A stretch of 6,351 nt of DNA. Origin: a bacterium. GTDB taxonomy: Bacteria; Vulcanimicrobiota; Vulcanimicrobiia; Vulcanimicrobiales; Vulcanimicrobiaceae. The position numbers and the translations under genes are program-made. Each line of letters begins with the position of its first letter. The first letter of the stretch is position 1. Positions 1 through 6,351 of the stretch are shown here, one piece after another. A model generated the notes under the pieces. It searched no databases and was not told where the DNA came from. It was given only the letters and a program-made list of their open reading frames with translations. The stretch spans positions 1 through 6,351 of the forward strand of contig JAKAPO010000147.1 in the NCBI GenBank assembly GCA_021807065.1. Direction: 5' to 3'.

Positions 1-1649
1 TGGACAGCAACTCTGCCTCCGATTATGAAGCCGCGGCGATTGCACTCGTCGGCTTCCTCGAGATAATGCGTCGTCACGCGAACGGCCGCTCCCCCATCGG
101 CAAGTTCTTGGATCGCGTGCCAAAGCGCTCGTCGTGCCAGCGGATCGACTCCCGAAGTCGGTTCGTCCAAAACAATCACGCTCGGCTCGTGCATGATTGC
201 CGAACCGAATGCGACGCGCTGCTTCCAGCCGCCGGGAAGACTGCCCGTGATCTCACGCTCCCTTCCTTCGAGACCGGAGAAGCGCAGCACCCACCCGATC
301 TTCTCACGCGTCTCCTCCGGCGTGACGCCGTAGACGCCCGCGAAGAATTGCAAGTTCTCCTCAATCGACAGATCGTTGTACAGCGAGAACAACTGCGACA
401 TGTAGCCCACGCGCTGGCGTACCGCTGCCGAGCGCAGCTGCTCGCCCGCACCCGCGAGCTGCGCATTCCCCTCGGTCGGATCGACGAGTCCGCACAGCAT
501 CTTGATCGTCGTCGTCTTGCCGGCGCCATTTGCGCCGAGGAGGCCGTAGATCTCGCCGTAGCGCACCTGGAACGTCACGCCGTCGACGGCGGTGAAATCG
601 CCGAATCGCTTCGTCAAGCGCTCCGCGCCGATCGCAATCTTCCCGCGCAGATCGCGATGCGCGTTTTTGCCGGGATAGGGCGCGTCAGGAGCAGCATCGC
701 CGGCAGATCGCATCGAAGCGACGAATACGTTCTCGAGCAACGGGTCATCGACGCGAACCTCCTCGACCGCGATGCCGGCGCTGCGCAGAACCGCTGCGGC
801 GCGTTGCTCGGCCTCTTGCGGTTTGGGCGTCAGGAGATCGAGATGATCGCCGAATCGTTGAACGTCCTCGATGTTGTGATCTGTAGGTGCCTCTTGCAGC
901 GCGCGAACGGCGGCGCTCAGATCCGCAACCCGCAACTCAAGACGCTTGGCATGAAGGCTCTTGCGCAACTCGTCGGGCGTTCCGAGTTGACGAATCGCAC
1001 CCTGATGCATGAATGCAACGCGATTGCATCGCTCCGCTTCGTCGAGATACGGGGTCGCCACGAGAATGGTCAGCCCATCGGCGCAGAGGTGCACGAGCGC
1101 ATCCCAGAACTCGCGCCGCGAAACGGGATCGACGCCCGTCGTGGGTTCGTCGAGGAGCAGCACGTCGGGCTGAGAGACCAGCGCGCACGCGAGCGCCAGT
1201 TTCTGTTTCATACCTCCGCTCAGCTGTTCCGCAGGTCTGCCGGCGAACTGCGCCATCCCGAACATCCGTAGGTACCGCAGTCCGCGCTCGGCGACGTCGT
1301 GGGACGGCGTCAAGCGAAGATCGCCGACGTACCGAATGTTTTCCATCACGGTGAGATCGGGATAGAGCGTGAACCCCTGCGTGAGATAGCCCGTCCTCAG
1401 ACGCGCCTCCCGCGCAGGCTCTCCGAAGACTGCGATATCGCCGCTGGTTGCACTCGCGACGCCGGCAATGATTTGGAAGGTCGACGTCTTTCCCGCACCG
1501 TCCGGCCCGACGACGCCGAAAATCTCGCCGGACGCCACGTCGAAGTCGATACCGCGTACCGCCTCGGTCGCACCATAGCGCTTCACGAGCTTTCGCACAC
1601 GGACGGCCGGCTGCGCGGCCGGCACTAGGAGCCTGTCGGACTTAGGCAC
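1..1649 (-). CDS. YbhF/RbbA-like tandem ABC transporter ATPase (3' end cut by window)
   Basis: Cytoplasmic energy-supplying subunit of an ABC-2 type exporter. My reading of the minus strand gives 549 stop-free codons from GTG 1649 to the window edge. Two nucleotide-binding domains lie in one chain. Domain 1: Walker A GPDGAGKT at residues 48-55, Q-loop Gln91, signature LSGGMKQ at 143-149, Walker B LLLDEPT around 164-170. Domain 2: Walker A GANGAGKTT at 372-380, Q-loop Gln419, signature-like LPGGWKQR at 471-478, Walker B VLDEPTSG around 493-500, switch His528. A linker of roughly 100 residues separates them. The H-loop of domain 1 reads ATPYLDEAE, with Pro200 where the switch His is expected. 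E. coli YbhF is about 578 residues, so some 30 C-terminal residues are probably missing. GTG 1649 follows GGAAGACGGAGAC; in-frame GTG 1625 is an alternative. The gene starts 39 nt after the HlyD stop, so the two are probably co-transcribed. Family call is firm; the exported substrate is unknown. Confidence 0.93.
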   Translation of the reverse strand, partial: MPKSDRLLVPAAQPAVRVRKLVKRYGATEAVRGIDFDVASGEIFGVVGPDGAGKTSTFQIIAGVASATSGDIAVFGEPAREARLRTGYLTQGFTLYPDLTVMENIRYVGDLRLTPSHDVAERGLRYLRMFGMAQFAGRPAEQLSGGMKQKLALACALVSQPDVLLLDEPTTGVDPVSRREFWDALVHLCADGLTILVATPYLDEAERCNRVAFMHQGAIRQLGTPDELRKSLHAKRLELRVADLSAAVRALQEAPTDHNIEDVQRFGDHLDLLTPKPQEAEQRAAAVLRSAGIAVEEVRVDDPLLENVFVASMRSAGDAAPDAPYPGKNAHRDLRGKIAIGAERLTKRFGDFTAVDGVTFQVRYGEIYGLLGANGAGKTTTIKMLCGLVDPTEGNAQLAGAGEQLRSAAVRQRVGYMSQLFSLYNDLSIEENLQFFAGVYGVTPEETREKIGWVLRFSGLEGREREITGSLPGGWKQRVAFGSAIMHEPSVIVLDEPTSGVDPLARRALWHAIQELADGGAAVRVTTHYLEEADECNRRGFIIGGRVAV

Positions 1650-1692
1650 GTCTCCGTCTTCCGAAAATGGCCCAAATCCGACAACGTCCTAG
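1625..1692. repeat. 68 bp imperfect inverted repeat at the HlyD/ATPase junction
   Basis: The left arm 1625-1647 pairs with the right arm 1670-1692 at 18 of 23 positions. This includes uninterrupted blocks of six (CTAGGA with TCCTAG) and seven (TGTCGGA with TCCGACA). The central part, 1648-1669, is unpaired. In the minus-strand transcript the HlyD stop codon (1691-1689) lies in one arm. The proposed ATPase start GTG 1649 lies just inside the loop, and the alternative GTG (1625-1623) lies at the foot of the other arm. There is no following T-run, so this is not a standard intrinsic terminator. A second GC-rich pair, GGCCGGC at 1605-1611 and 1617-1623, sits directly beside it inside the ATPase gene. 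It may be an RNA hairpin acting on translation, or the remnant of a small palindromic repeat. I saw no second copy in this window. Confidence 0.6.
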
Positions 1693-2762
1693 GGAACCCT
1701 TGGCCAGGAACCGTAGATGAGGATTTCGCCGTCGGCAGGCATGCCGGGTTTGGCGAAGCCGAAACCCGATCGCAGCGCGAGCTTCACCCCGAAAACCTGC
1801 TTCACCCGATCGTTACGAAAATACGTGTTCTCGGGCGTAAACGTCGCTTGCGGATCGATACGCAGCACGTACGCATCGAGCGGTTGATTGGGATTCGAAT
1901 CCAGGTAGACGCGCGCCCGTTGTCCAATCTTCACGCGGCCGATCTCGCCTTCGGGAATGAAACCGCGCAAGTAGACGTTGTTCAGATTGAGCAAGGTTAC
2001 GACCGGCATCCCCGCGGCGATAACTTCACCAGGCTCCACGACGCGCGTGATGATCGTCCCCGAGAACGGCGCTCGGACGATGAGATCTCTGCGATTCGCC
2101 CTGGCTTCGGCAAGCTGCCCTTCGGCCTGACGCGTGTCGGCAAGCGCGCTCGCTACCGCTGCACGCTGCTCGGCGATCTGTCGCCGCACGCCGTCAACTT
2201 GGGCGGCGCGCAGCGCTACCGTTGCGGAGGCCTGATCGGCCAGCGAGATCGCAGCGCGCTCCTGCTGCTGCGGAACATCACCGGTCCGATAGAGCGCGAC
2301 GTCGCTGTTTCTATTGAACGCTGCGAGGCTGTACGCAGCTTGGCTCTGTGAAAGGTCTGCCTCGGCGGCGGCGAGCTGCGTGTCGAGGAAGGTGATTTGA
2401 TCGCGTGCGGCCTGCGCTCTCGCCTGGGCCGCCGCGACCGCTGCACGTGCCTGCGTCTCGCGCGCCCGAACCTGCGCGGCGCTCAATGTTGCGATCACGT
2501 CTCCGGTCCGCACGTCGTCACCCTCGCGAACCGTCACGGTCACCACGCGTCCGCCGATGTTCGGCGCGACGGCTGAATCGTCGCCCTCGATCCTGCCCGA
2601 AAGCGTGATAACGTTGTTCGGCAGGGCACTGGGAAAAATCACGTGCCAAAGAATGGCAACCGCGACGGCGATCGCAGCAACGACGACGATCGGAACGAAC
2701 GGAATCCTACGATGTGCGGGCGCCATTTCAGAGATGGGCCTCCGCATGGTGTCGCGTGTCAC
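1689..2762 (-). CDS. HlyD-family periplasmic adaptor (YbhG/YhiI-like membrane fusion protein)
   Basis: Adaptor anchored in the inner membrane that links an ABC exporter to the periplasm and an outer-membrane channel. Counting 357 residues from GTG 2762: one N-terminal membrane helix at about 20-43; first half of the lipoyl (barrel-sandwich) domain at about 56-93 (SGRIEGDDSAVAPNIGGRV); a long Ala/Gln/Arg-rich coiled-coil hairpin at about 96-226; second lipoyl half at about 227-258 (IVRAPFSGTI); then a beta-barrel and membrane-proximal part. FTPENTY...RVKQVFGVKL at about 308-328 and KPGMPADGEI at 338-347 are typical of the YbhG/YhiI branch. Length is close to the roughly 330 residues of E. coli YbhG. 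The start is uncertain. GTG 2762 has no Shine-Dalgarno, nor has ATG 2747. ATG 2726 has GGAGG at 2743-2739, but with a long 12 nt spacer, and would still keep the whole membrane helix. The ATPase follows after 39 nt, as in ybhGF. Confidence 0.95.
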   Translation of the reverse strand: MTRDTMRRPISEMAPAHRRIPFVPIVVVAAIAVAVAILWHVIFPSALPNNVITLSGRIEGDDSAVAPNIGGRVVTVTVREGDDVRTGDVIATLSAAQVRARETQARAAVAAAQARAQAARDQITFLDTQLAAAEADLSQSQAAYSLAAFNRNSDVALYRTGDVPQQQERAAISLADQASATVALRAAQVDGVRRQIAEQRAAVASALADTRQAEGQLAEARANRRDLIVRAPFSGTIITRVVEPGEVIAAGMPVVTLLNLNNVYLRGFIPEGEIGRVKIGQRARVYLDSNPNQPLDAYVLRIDPQATFTPENTYFRNDRVKQVFGVKLALRSGFGFAKPGMPADGEILIYGSWPRVP

Positions 2763-2820
2763 GGTACGTTATGCTACACCGTATCGTATTATCCGTTGTG
2801 AAATGTATGGACATTTCTTC
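2763..2820 (-). promoter_or_regulatory. Putative promoter/operator of the HlyD-ATPase operon, with two palindromes
   Basis: This stretch directly before the HlyD gene is clearly richer in A and T than its surroundings. It holds a perfect 7/4/7 inverted repeat, GAAATGT-ATGG-ACATTTC (2800-2817). It also holds a 24 bp imperfect palindrome at 2765-2788, with outer arms TACGTTATG and CGTATCGTA matching at 7 of 9 positions. Between them, on the minus strand, GATAAT (2793-2788) resembles a -10 box (5 of 6), but no good -35 box lies at the right distance. The second palindrome would then overlap the transcription start, as expected for a repressor site. In E. coli the ybhGFSR operon is controlled by the TetR-type regulator CecR. 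A TetR-type site here is inference only, and no regulator gene is visible in the window. Confidence 0.4.
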
Positions 2821-2935
2821 CTGCTTCTACGCCGCCTGTTTCACCGCGCCGTCCTTTCGCGGATCTTCATCCGGGAGGCGGGATAGAGAATGTACCCGGT
2901 AACGCAAGCATTGCTGCGCGGCCCGCTCTTCCACT
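2821..2935. other. Remainder of the OPT/HlyD intergenic gap
   Basis: This stretch follows the OPT stop codon. I see no gene, no convincing intrinsic terminator and no T-run on the minus strand. A short weak hairpin (GCAA-GCA-TTGC near 2904-2914) is the only structure noticed. Without a terminator, readthrough from OPT into the HlyD gene cannot be excluded. Confidence 0.4.
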
Positions 2936-4948
2936 TCATTCCGGTACGATCAGATCGGAGATATCGAGGCGCTTCGCGCGATTGCCGATCCAGCGATAGA
3001 GCGCCCACGGAATGAGAACGAAGGCAATCACGCCGATGATTGATGCCCAGTTCGCGAAGCCGTCGCCGACGATCGCAAGCGGAGTTGCTTTCCCGCTAAA
3101 GACGATGATGCCCGCAAGCAGCACGCCGAACAAGCTCTCGCCGACGATCAGTCCCGATGCGACGAGTACGCCGAGTCTTCGCGCAGCCGCTGCGTTGCGT
3201 TTCTTCGCAACCCACCGGTTGTAGAGCGCTCCCACCACCGCACCGACGACGGCCGGCGCCGTCGTTGCCGGCGGCAGATAGACGCCAAGCCCAACAGCGA
3301 GCGGCGGCAGACGGTAGCGTCTCGTGACGCGGCCGATCTCGTCGGCTGCGATGACCATCGCGCCGACGAGCACGCCGATGCCGATGAGACTCCAATCGAT
3401 GTGACCTTGAATGACGCCTTTCGCCAGTGTCGAGATCAGCGTCGCTTGTGGCGCCGGTAGGCCGTGCAGGCCACCGAATCCGTACGCCTTGTTCAACAGA
3501 TCGAGAATCGGAGGTATGACGACCGCACCGAAGATGCAGCCGATGACGAGCGAGACTTGTTGACGCCACGGCGTCGCTTCGACGAGCTGCCCCGTCTTCA
3601 GATCCTGCAAGTTATCGTTCGAGATCGTAGCGACGTTGATGAGGATCGCGGTCACGAAGAGCGCATAGGCGACGAGCGCGGTCGAGACCGACGCGTCCGC
3701 GGCGCGCGCAAAGAGTGCGAGTAGCAGCGACGCGCCGATGACCGAGAGAATGGCGAGTCCGGAGACGGGGCTGTTCGACGAGCCGATGAGTCCGGCCATG
3801 TATCCGCAGGCGGCTGCAACGAAGAATCCCACGATGACGATGTACACGATCGCCGCGACGACGAGGAGCGGGATGATCGCTTGCAGAGCGCCCCCGTGGA
3901 GGAAAGCGATGAGCGCGACGGCGATCGGAACCAGGCACAGCAGGCTCACCAGCGCGACGGTGCCGATCGGCATATCGCGTTCGATGATCGGCAACGTTTC
4001 GCTGCCGCTTTGGGCGCGCAACCGCGATGCTTGTAGAGCCGATCGAAGTCCGTGCCACACAGGCGGAATCAATCTACCGATCGCCCAAATCGCGGCAATC
4101 CCGATCACGCCGGTTCCGATGAACCGGACGTAATGCGCCCAAGTCGCGTTGGCAACGTCGGCTGCCGCACCGGCCATCGGATGCAGACTGGTGAGAATCG
4201 GCGTCGCGATGCCCCATGCAATGACGAGCCCGGTAAAGATGGCGAGGCCCACTGTGAGACCGATGAGGTGCCCCGCCCCAATCAGTGCGAGCGAGGCGTT
4301 GAGCCCTAGTCCCGTCGTCACCGATCCGAACCGAAAATACGCTGCGAACTCGCTCGCGAAGAGCCGCATCGCGGCAACCAACTGAAACGCCGCCGATGCA
4401 ATCGAGCTGACGACGAGCGCGATAAGGCCGGCGCGATTCTCCGCCGCCGCTTCATCGCGATGCTCTCCCGAGCCGACCTTCAGCACTTCGGCGGCCGCAA
4501 CGCCTTCGGGGTACGGCAGATCGGAGTGCGTGACGAGCGCGCGGCGCAACGGCACGCTGTACATCACGCCGAGAATGCCGCCTGCCGCGATGATACCGAA
4601 GGACTGCCAAAAAGGAAAACCCCTCCACCATCCGACCATCACGAGTCCTGGGAGCACGAATATCACCGAGGAAAGGGTTCCCGCTGCCGATGCAACGGTC
4701 TGTACGATATTGTTCTCGAAGATGGTGGCGTTTTTCACCGCGCGCAGCATCGCCATCGAGATCACCGCCGCGGGAATCGACGAAGCAAATGTCAGCCCAA
4801 CCTTCAAGCCTAAGTAAACGTTCGCCGCGGTAAAGACGAGCGTGATCGCGCCACCCAACAGCACTCCACGGACGGTTAGCTCCTTCCGCACGATGCTGGA
4901 GGTTGCGCGTACCGCCGATTCAGCCCTCCTTTCTTTGACACCGCACAT
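2936..4948 (-). CDS. OPT-family oligopeptide transporter
   Basis: Polytopic inner-membrane secondary transporter of the OPT superfamily, whose members carry oligopeptides or metal chelates, usually driven by protons. Counted from ATG 4948 it has 670 residues, normal for the bacterial branch, with many hydrophobic helices and no internal break. Family hallmarks in order: ELTVRGVLLGGAIT at about 23-36; NVYLGLKVGLTFASSIPAA at 43-61; NNIVQTVASAAGT at about 79-91; PLRRALVTHSDLPYPEGVAA around 133-152; GLIGSSNSPVSGLAILS at 386-402; ISNDNLQDLKTG followed by ATPWRQQ at about 442-464; RLPPLAVGLGVYLPP at 546-560; GESLFGVLLAG at 603-613. The reading frame stays open upstream to TTG 5017, but the family consensus begins near ELTVRG, so a shorter start is preferred. 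ATG 4948 has only a weak TAGG upstream; ATGs at 4987 and 4978 are alternatives. It lies 108 bp after the symporter gene. The substrate cannot be read from sequence alone. Confidence 0.93.
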   Translation of the reverse strand: MCGVKERRAESAVRATSSIVRKELTVRGVLLGGAITLVFTAANVYLGLKVGLTFASSIPAAVISMAMLRAVKNATIFENNIVQTVASAAGTLSSVIFVLPGLVMVGWWRGFPFWQSFGIIAAGGILGVMYSVPLRRALVTHSDLPYPEGVAAAEVLKVGSGEHRDEAAAENRAGLIALVVSSIASAAFQLVAAMRLFASEFAAYFRFGSVTTGLGLNASLALIGAGHLIGLTVGLAIFTGLVIAWGIATPILTSLHPMAGAAADVANATWAHYVRFIGTGVIGIAAIWAIGRLIPPVWHGLRSALQASRLRAQSGSETLPIIERDMPIGTVALVSLLCLVPIAVALIAFLHGGALQAIIPLLVVAAIVYIVIVGFFVAAACGYMAGLIGSSNSPVSGLAILSVIGASLLLALFARAADASVSTALVAYALFVTAILINVATISNDNLQDLKTGQLVEATPWRQQVSLVIGCIFGAVVIPPILDLLNKAYGFGGLHGLPAPQATLISTLAKGVIQGHIDWSLIGIGVLVGAMVIAADEIGRVTRRYRLPPLAVGLGVYLPPATTAPAVVGAVVGALYNRWVAKKRNAAAARRLGVLVASGLIVGESLFGVLLAGIIVFSGKATPLAIVGDGFANWASIIGVIAFVLIPWALYRWIGNRAKRLDISDLIVPE

Positions 4949-5010
4949 GCTGAGCCTAACGCGAAAAGATCGATACATGCAAGCCATGCTCGTGACCGTA
5001 GGTGACGGCC

Positions 5011-5062
5011 GTTTCAACGTTGAGGATCAACGTAATGCCATCGGTTGAAGTCGGTTTCAACC
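5011..5062. repeat. Cluster of TCAAC/GTTGA half-sites forming two inverted repeats
   Basis: Two perfect inverted repeats lie at the symporter/OPT junction. GGTTGAA-N6-TTCAACC spans 5043-5062 and overlaps the symporter stop codon (5059-5057). ACGTTGA-GGA-TCAACGT spans 5017-5033. In addition, TCAACGTTGA (5014-5023) is itself a 10 bp palindrome, and GTTTCAAC occurs twice in the same orientation (5011-5018 and 5054-5061). In all there are five TCAAC-type half-sites in 52 bp. Transcribed leftward they could form two consecutive hairpins. No T-run follows either, so a classical intrinsic terminator is unlikely. They could be operator sites for the OPT gene or hairpins protecting the end of the symporter mRNA. 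Confidence 0.5.
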
Positions 5063-6351
5063 TGCAGGCGTGGCAATAGATCGGCGCTGCGTGACAGCCG
5101 AGATCGCTACGAGAACGACGACATTGATGAGGAGAGCGATGAAGCCGGCGTTCAGTCCCCACGGCGTCGGTCGAGTAGAGAGCCAATAGGCGGCAACAGC
5201 GCCCACCGCGATGCCGGCGCCGACGCCCCATGCGGTCGCACGGCGCCACGCAAACGCGCAGATCACGCCCGGTGCGAACTGCGTAATTCCGTCGTAGACG
5301 AGTAACAGGAGCGATACCAGCGTCTGCTTTTCGAGAAGCCAGAGAACCAGCGCCAGGATCGCAACTGCGAGGACGAGAGCGCGCGTCGCCCGCTCGTTGC
5401 CGAGGATGTTTTTCGAAGCGACGCTCGCGGTCGCGAGCAGCAGCGCCGATGCCGGAACGAGCGCGGCGAGCGCGCCGGCTCCACCGATTATCCCCATGAC
5501 CCATGGCGGATAATACCGTTGAACGACCAGCAGGAACGATTCGTCGACGCGCGTACCGTGAAGTCCCGGCGCAACGAGCAGAGCGGTGAAACCCGCAAAG
5601 AAGATAAGAAGCAGTACGATTTGATAGAGCGGCAAGAAGACCGCGTTCCGCCGCAAGACATCTTCGTTCTTGGCGCTGTACAGAGCGTTGAAGGATTGTG
5701 GTCCCATGTAGAAACCGATTCCCGTCAGCAGGACGGTAGATACGTACCACAACGTGCCGCCGGGCGCGCCCGCCGGCGCCAGCGTCAGCATCGCGGCATG
5801 CGCTGCCTGCAGATGCGCGAACATCGCAGGGATCGAGCCGAAGAAATGGATCGGGAGAACGATGCCGGCGAAGATCGCTCCGACGAGCACTAGCGCGTCC
5901 TTGACAACGCTTGCCCACGCCGTCCCCCGCAGACCAGCCGTAAAAACGAAGAGTGCGATGAGCGCAAAGGCGCCCGCCACCGTCGCCGTTGCGTCGAAAC
6001 GTTCGTAGCCGGTCACGGTCAGAATCGTCTGCAAGCCACTCAACTGTAGCGTGACGTAGGGAATCATGAAGACAAACTGCAGCACCGCGATACAGATGCC
6101 CAGTGTCTTGCTCCCATAGCGATCGACGAAGAAGTCGGGCGCGGTCAGCAAGCCGCGTTGCTTAGAGACGCGCCAGATCGCGGGCAACAGAAAGTAGCCG
6201 AGAATGTATCCACACGTTCCGTACGCGAGAATGTAGTAGACGGGGGCACCATGACCGTACGCGAAGCCAGCTGCTCCTAGGAACGTAAAGCTCGTATAGA
6301 CTTCTCCCGCGAGGAGCAACCACAGAAAGAGCGATCCAAACGAGCAGATCG
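5057..6351 (-). CDS. Sodium:solute symporter, MctP-like (5' end cut by window)
   Basis: Inner-membrane Na+-coupled uptake protein of the SSS family with the LeuT fold. The frame is open from the window edge to TGA 5059-5057. It gives about 430 residues; family members have roughly 480-500, so an N-terminal segment including most of helix 1 is missing. TTG 6319 is not the true start: the frame continues upstream as ...FGSLFLWLLLAGEVYTS, which matches the family. Counting from the first complete codon: GEVYTSFTFLGAAGFAYG at about 15-32, LLTAPDFFVDRYGS at 67-80, RGTAWASVVKD at 141-151, MGPQSFNALYSAKNEDVLRRN at about 215-235, and LVPASALLLATAS at about 297-309. This last helix is rich in Ser/Thr and by family knowledge helps line the Na2 site. 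The pattern is closest to the monocarboxylate permease MctP / pantothenate permease PanF branch, as I recall it, so short carboxylates are the likeliest substrate class. A DUF3311 partner gene often precedes such genes, but that lies outside the window. OPT follows 108 bp downstream. Confidence 0.92.
   Translation of the reverse strand, partial: ICSFGSLFLWLLLAGEVYTSFTFLGAAGFAYGHGAPVYYILAYGTCGYILGYFLLPAIWRVSKQRGLLTAPDFFVDRYGSKTLGICIAVLQFVFMIPYVTLQLSGLQTILTVTGYERFDATATVAGAFALIALFVFTAGLRGTAWASVVKDALVLVGAIFAGIVLPIHFFGSIPAMFAHLQAAHAAMLTLAPAGAPGGTLWYVSTVLLTGIGFYMGPQSFNALYSAKNEDVLRRNAVFLPLYQIVLLLIFFAGFTALLVAPGLHGTRVDESFLLVVQRYYPPWVMGIIGGAGALAALVPASALLLATASVASKNILGNERATRALVLAVAILALVLWLLEKQTLVSLLLLVYDGITQFAPGVICAFAWRRATAWGVGAGIAVGAVAAYWLSTRPTPWGLNAGFIALLINVVVLVAISAVTQRRSIATPAG

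Noticed and set aside
66..1271. 401-codon open frame on the plus strand
   Set aside because: It lies fully antisense to the ABC ATPase, whose motifs are unmistakable; the translation is Arg-rich with no family pattern. It is a shadow of a high-GC gene.
1689..1691. Possible HlyD-ATPase fusion by readthrough, since both share a frame across the TAG stop
   Set aside because: A single in-frame stop with 13 open codons between the genes is expected by chance one time in three for the frame; the ATPase has its own plausible start.
1848..2351. 167-codon plus-strand open frame opposite the HlyD gene
   Set aside because: Antisense shadow of a clear HlyD-family coding region; no recognisable domain.
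2904..2914. Small hairpin downstream of the OPT stop as a terminator
   Set aside because: Only four paired bases and no T-run on the minus strand.
3096..3569. 157-codon minus-strand open frame inside OPT
   Set aside because: Alternative frame of a conserved membrane protein; its composition is typical of out-of-frame reading.
5755..5782. GC-rich palindromic stretch around GGGCGCGCCC
   Set aside because: It codes the APAGAPGG loop of the symporter; GC-rich codons for Ala, Gly and Pro explain it.
4956..5918. 320-codon open frame on the minus strand overlapping the symporter
   Set aside because: It is a second frame within the symporter gene, Arg/Ser/His-rich and without membrane segments or motifs.

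Overview
This 6.35 kb window carries four genes, all read right to left on the minus strand. The first and last are cut by the window edges. In transcription order they are: a sodium:solute symporter (SSS family, monocarboxylate-permease-like, N-terminus missing); an OPT-family (oligopeptide transporter superfamily) membrane protein; an HlyD-type membrane fusion protein; and a tandem two-domain ABC ATPase (C-terminus missing). All are membrane-transport genes. No RNA gene, CRISPR array, complete insertion sequence or plus-strand gene could be supported.

The organism looks like a moderately high-GC bacterium (about 60% GC by eye). The HlyD-type periplasmic adaptor paired with a YbhF/RbbA-type double ATPase suggests a cell envelope with an outer membrane, but this does not identify a phylum. 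Start codons are mixed: GTG is likely for the ATPase and possible for the HlyD gene, and ATG is likely for OPT.

Layout: 6351-5057 is the symporter. 5056-4949 is a 108 bp gap that, with the end of the symporter gene, holds a cluster of TCAAC/GTTGA half-sites able to form two hairpins. 4948-2936 is OPT. 2935 to about 2763 is a 173 bp gap; its half nearest the HlyD gene is AT-richer and holds two palindromes, making it the best candidate for a promoter/operator. 2762-1689 is the HlyD-type adaptor. A 68 bp imperfect inverted repeat (1625-1692) spans the HlyD stop codon and the ATPase start. 1649-1 is the ATPase.

The symporter and OPT protein probably both take up nutrients (a carboxylate-like solute; peptides or metal chelates). 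The HlyD and ATPase genes look like the first half of a YbhGFSR-type export operon, whose ABC-2 permease genes would lie beyond position 1. The proteins are recognisable families and I see no new system here. The most interesting signals are the inverted repeat at the HlyD/ATPase junction, the palindromes in the two gaps, and the asymmetric pair of ATP sites in the ATPase.
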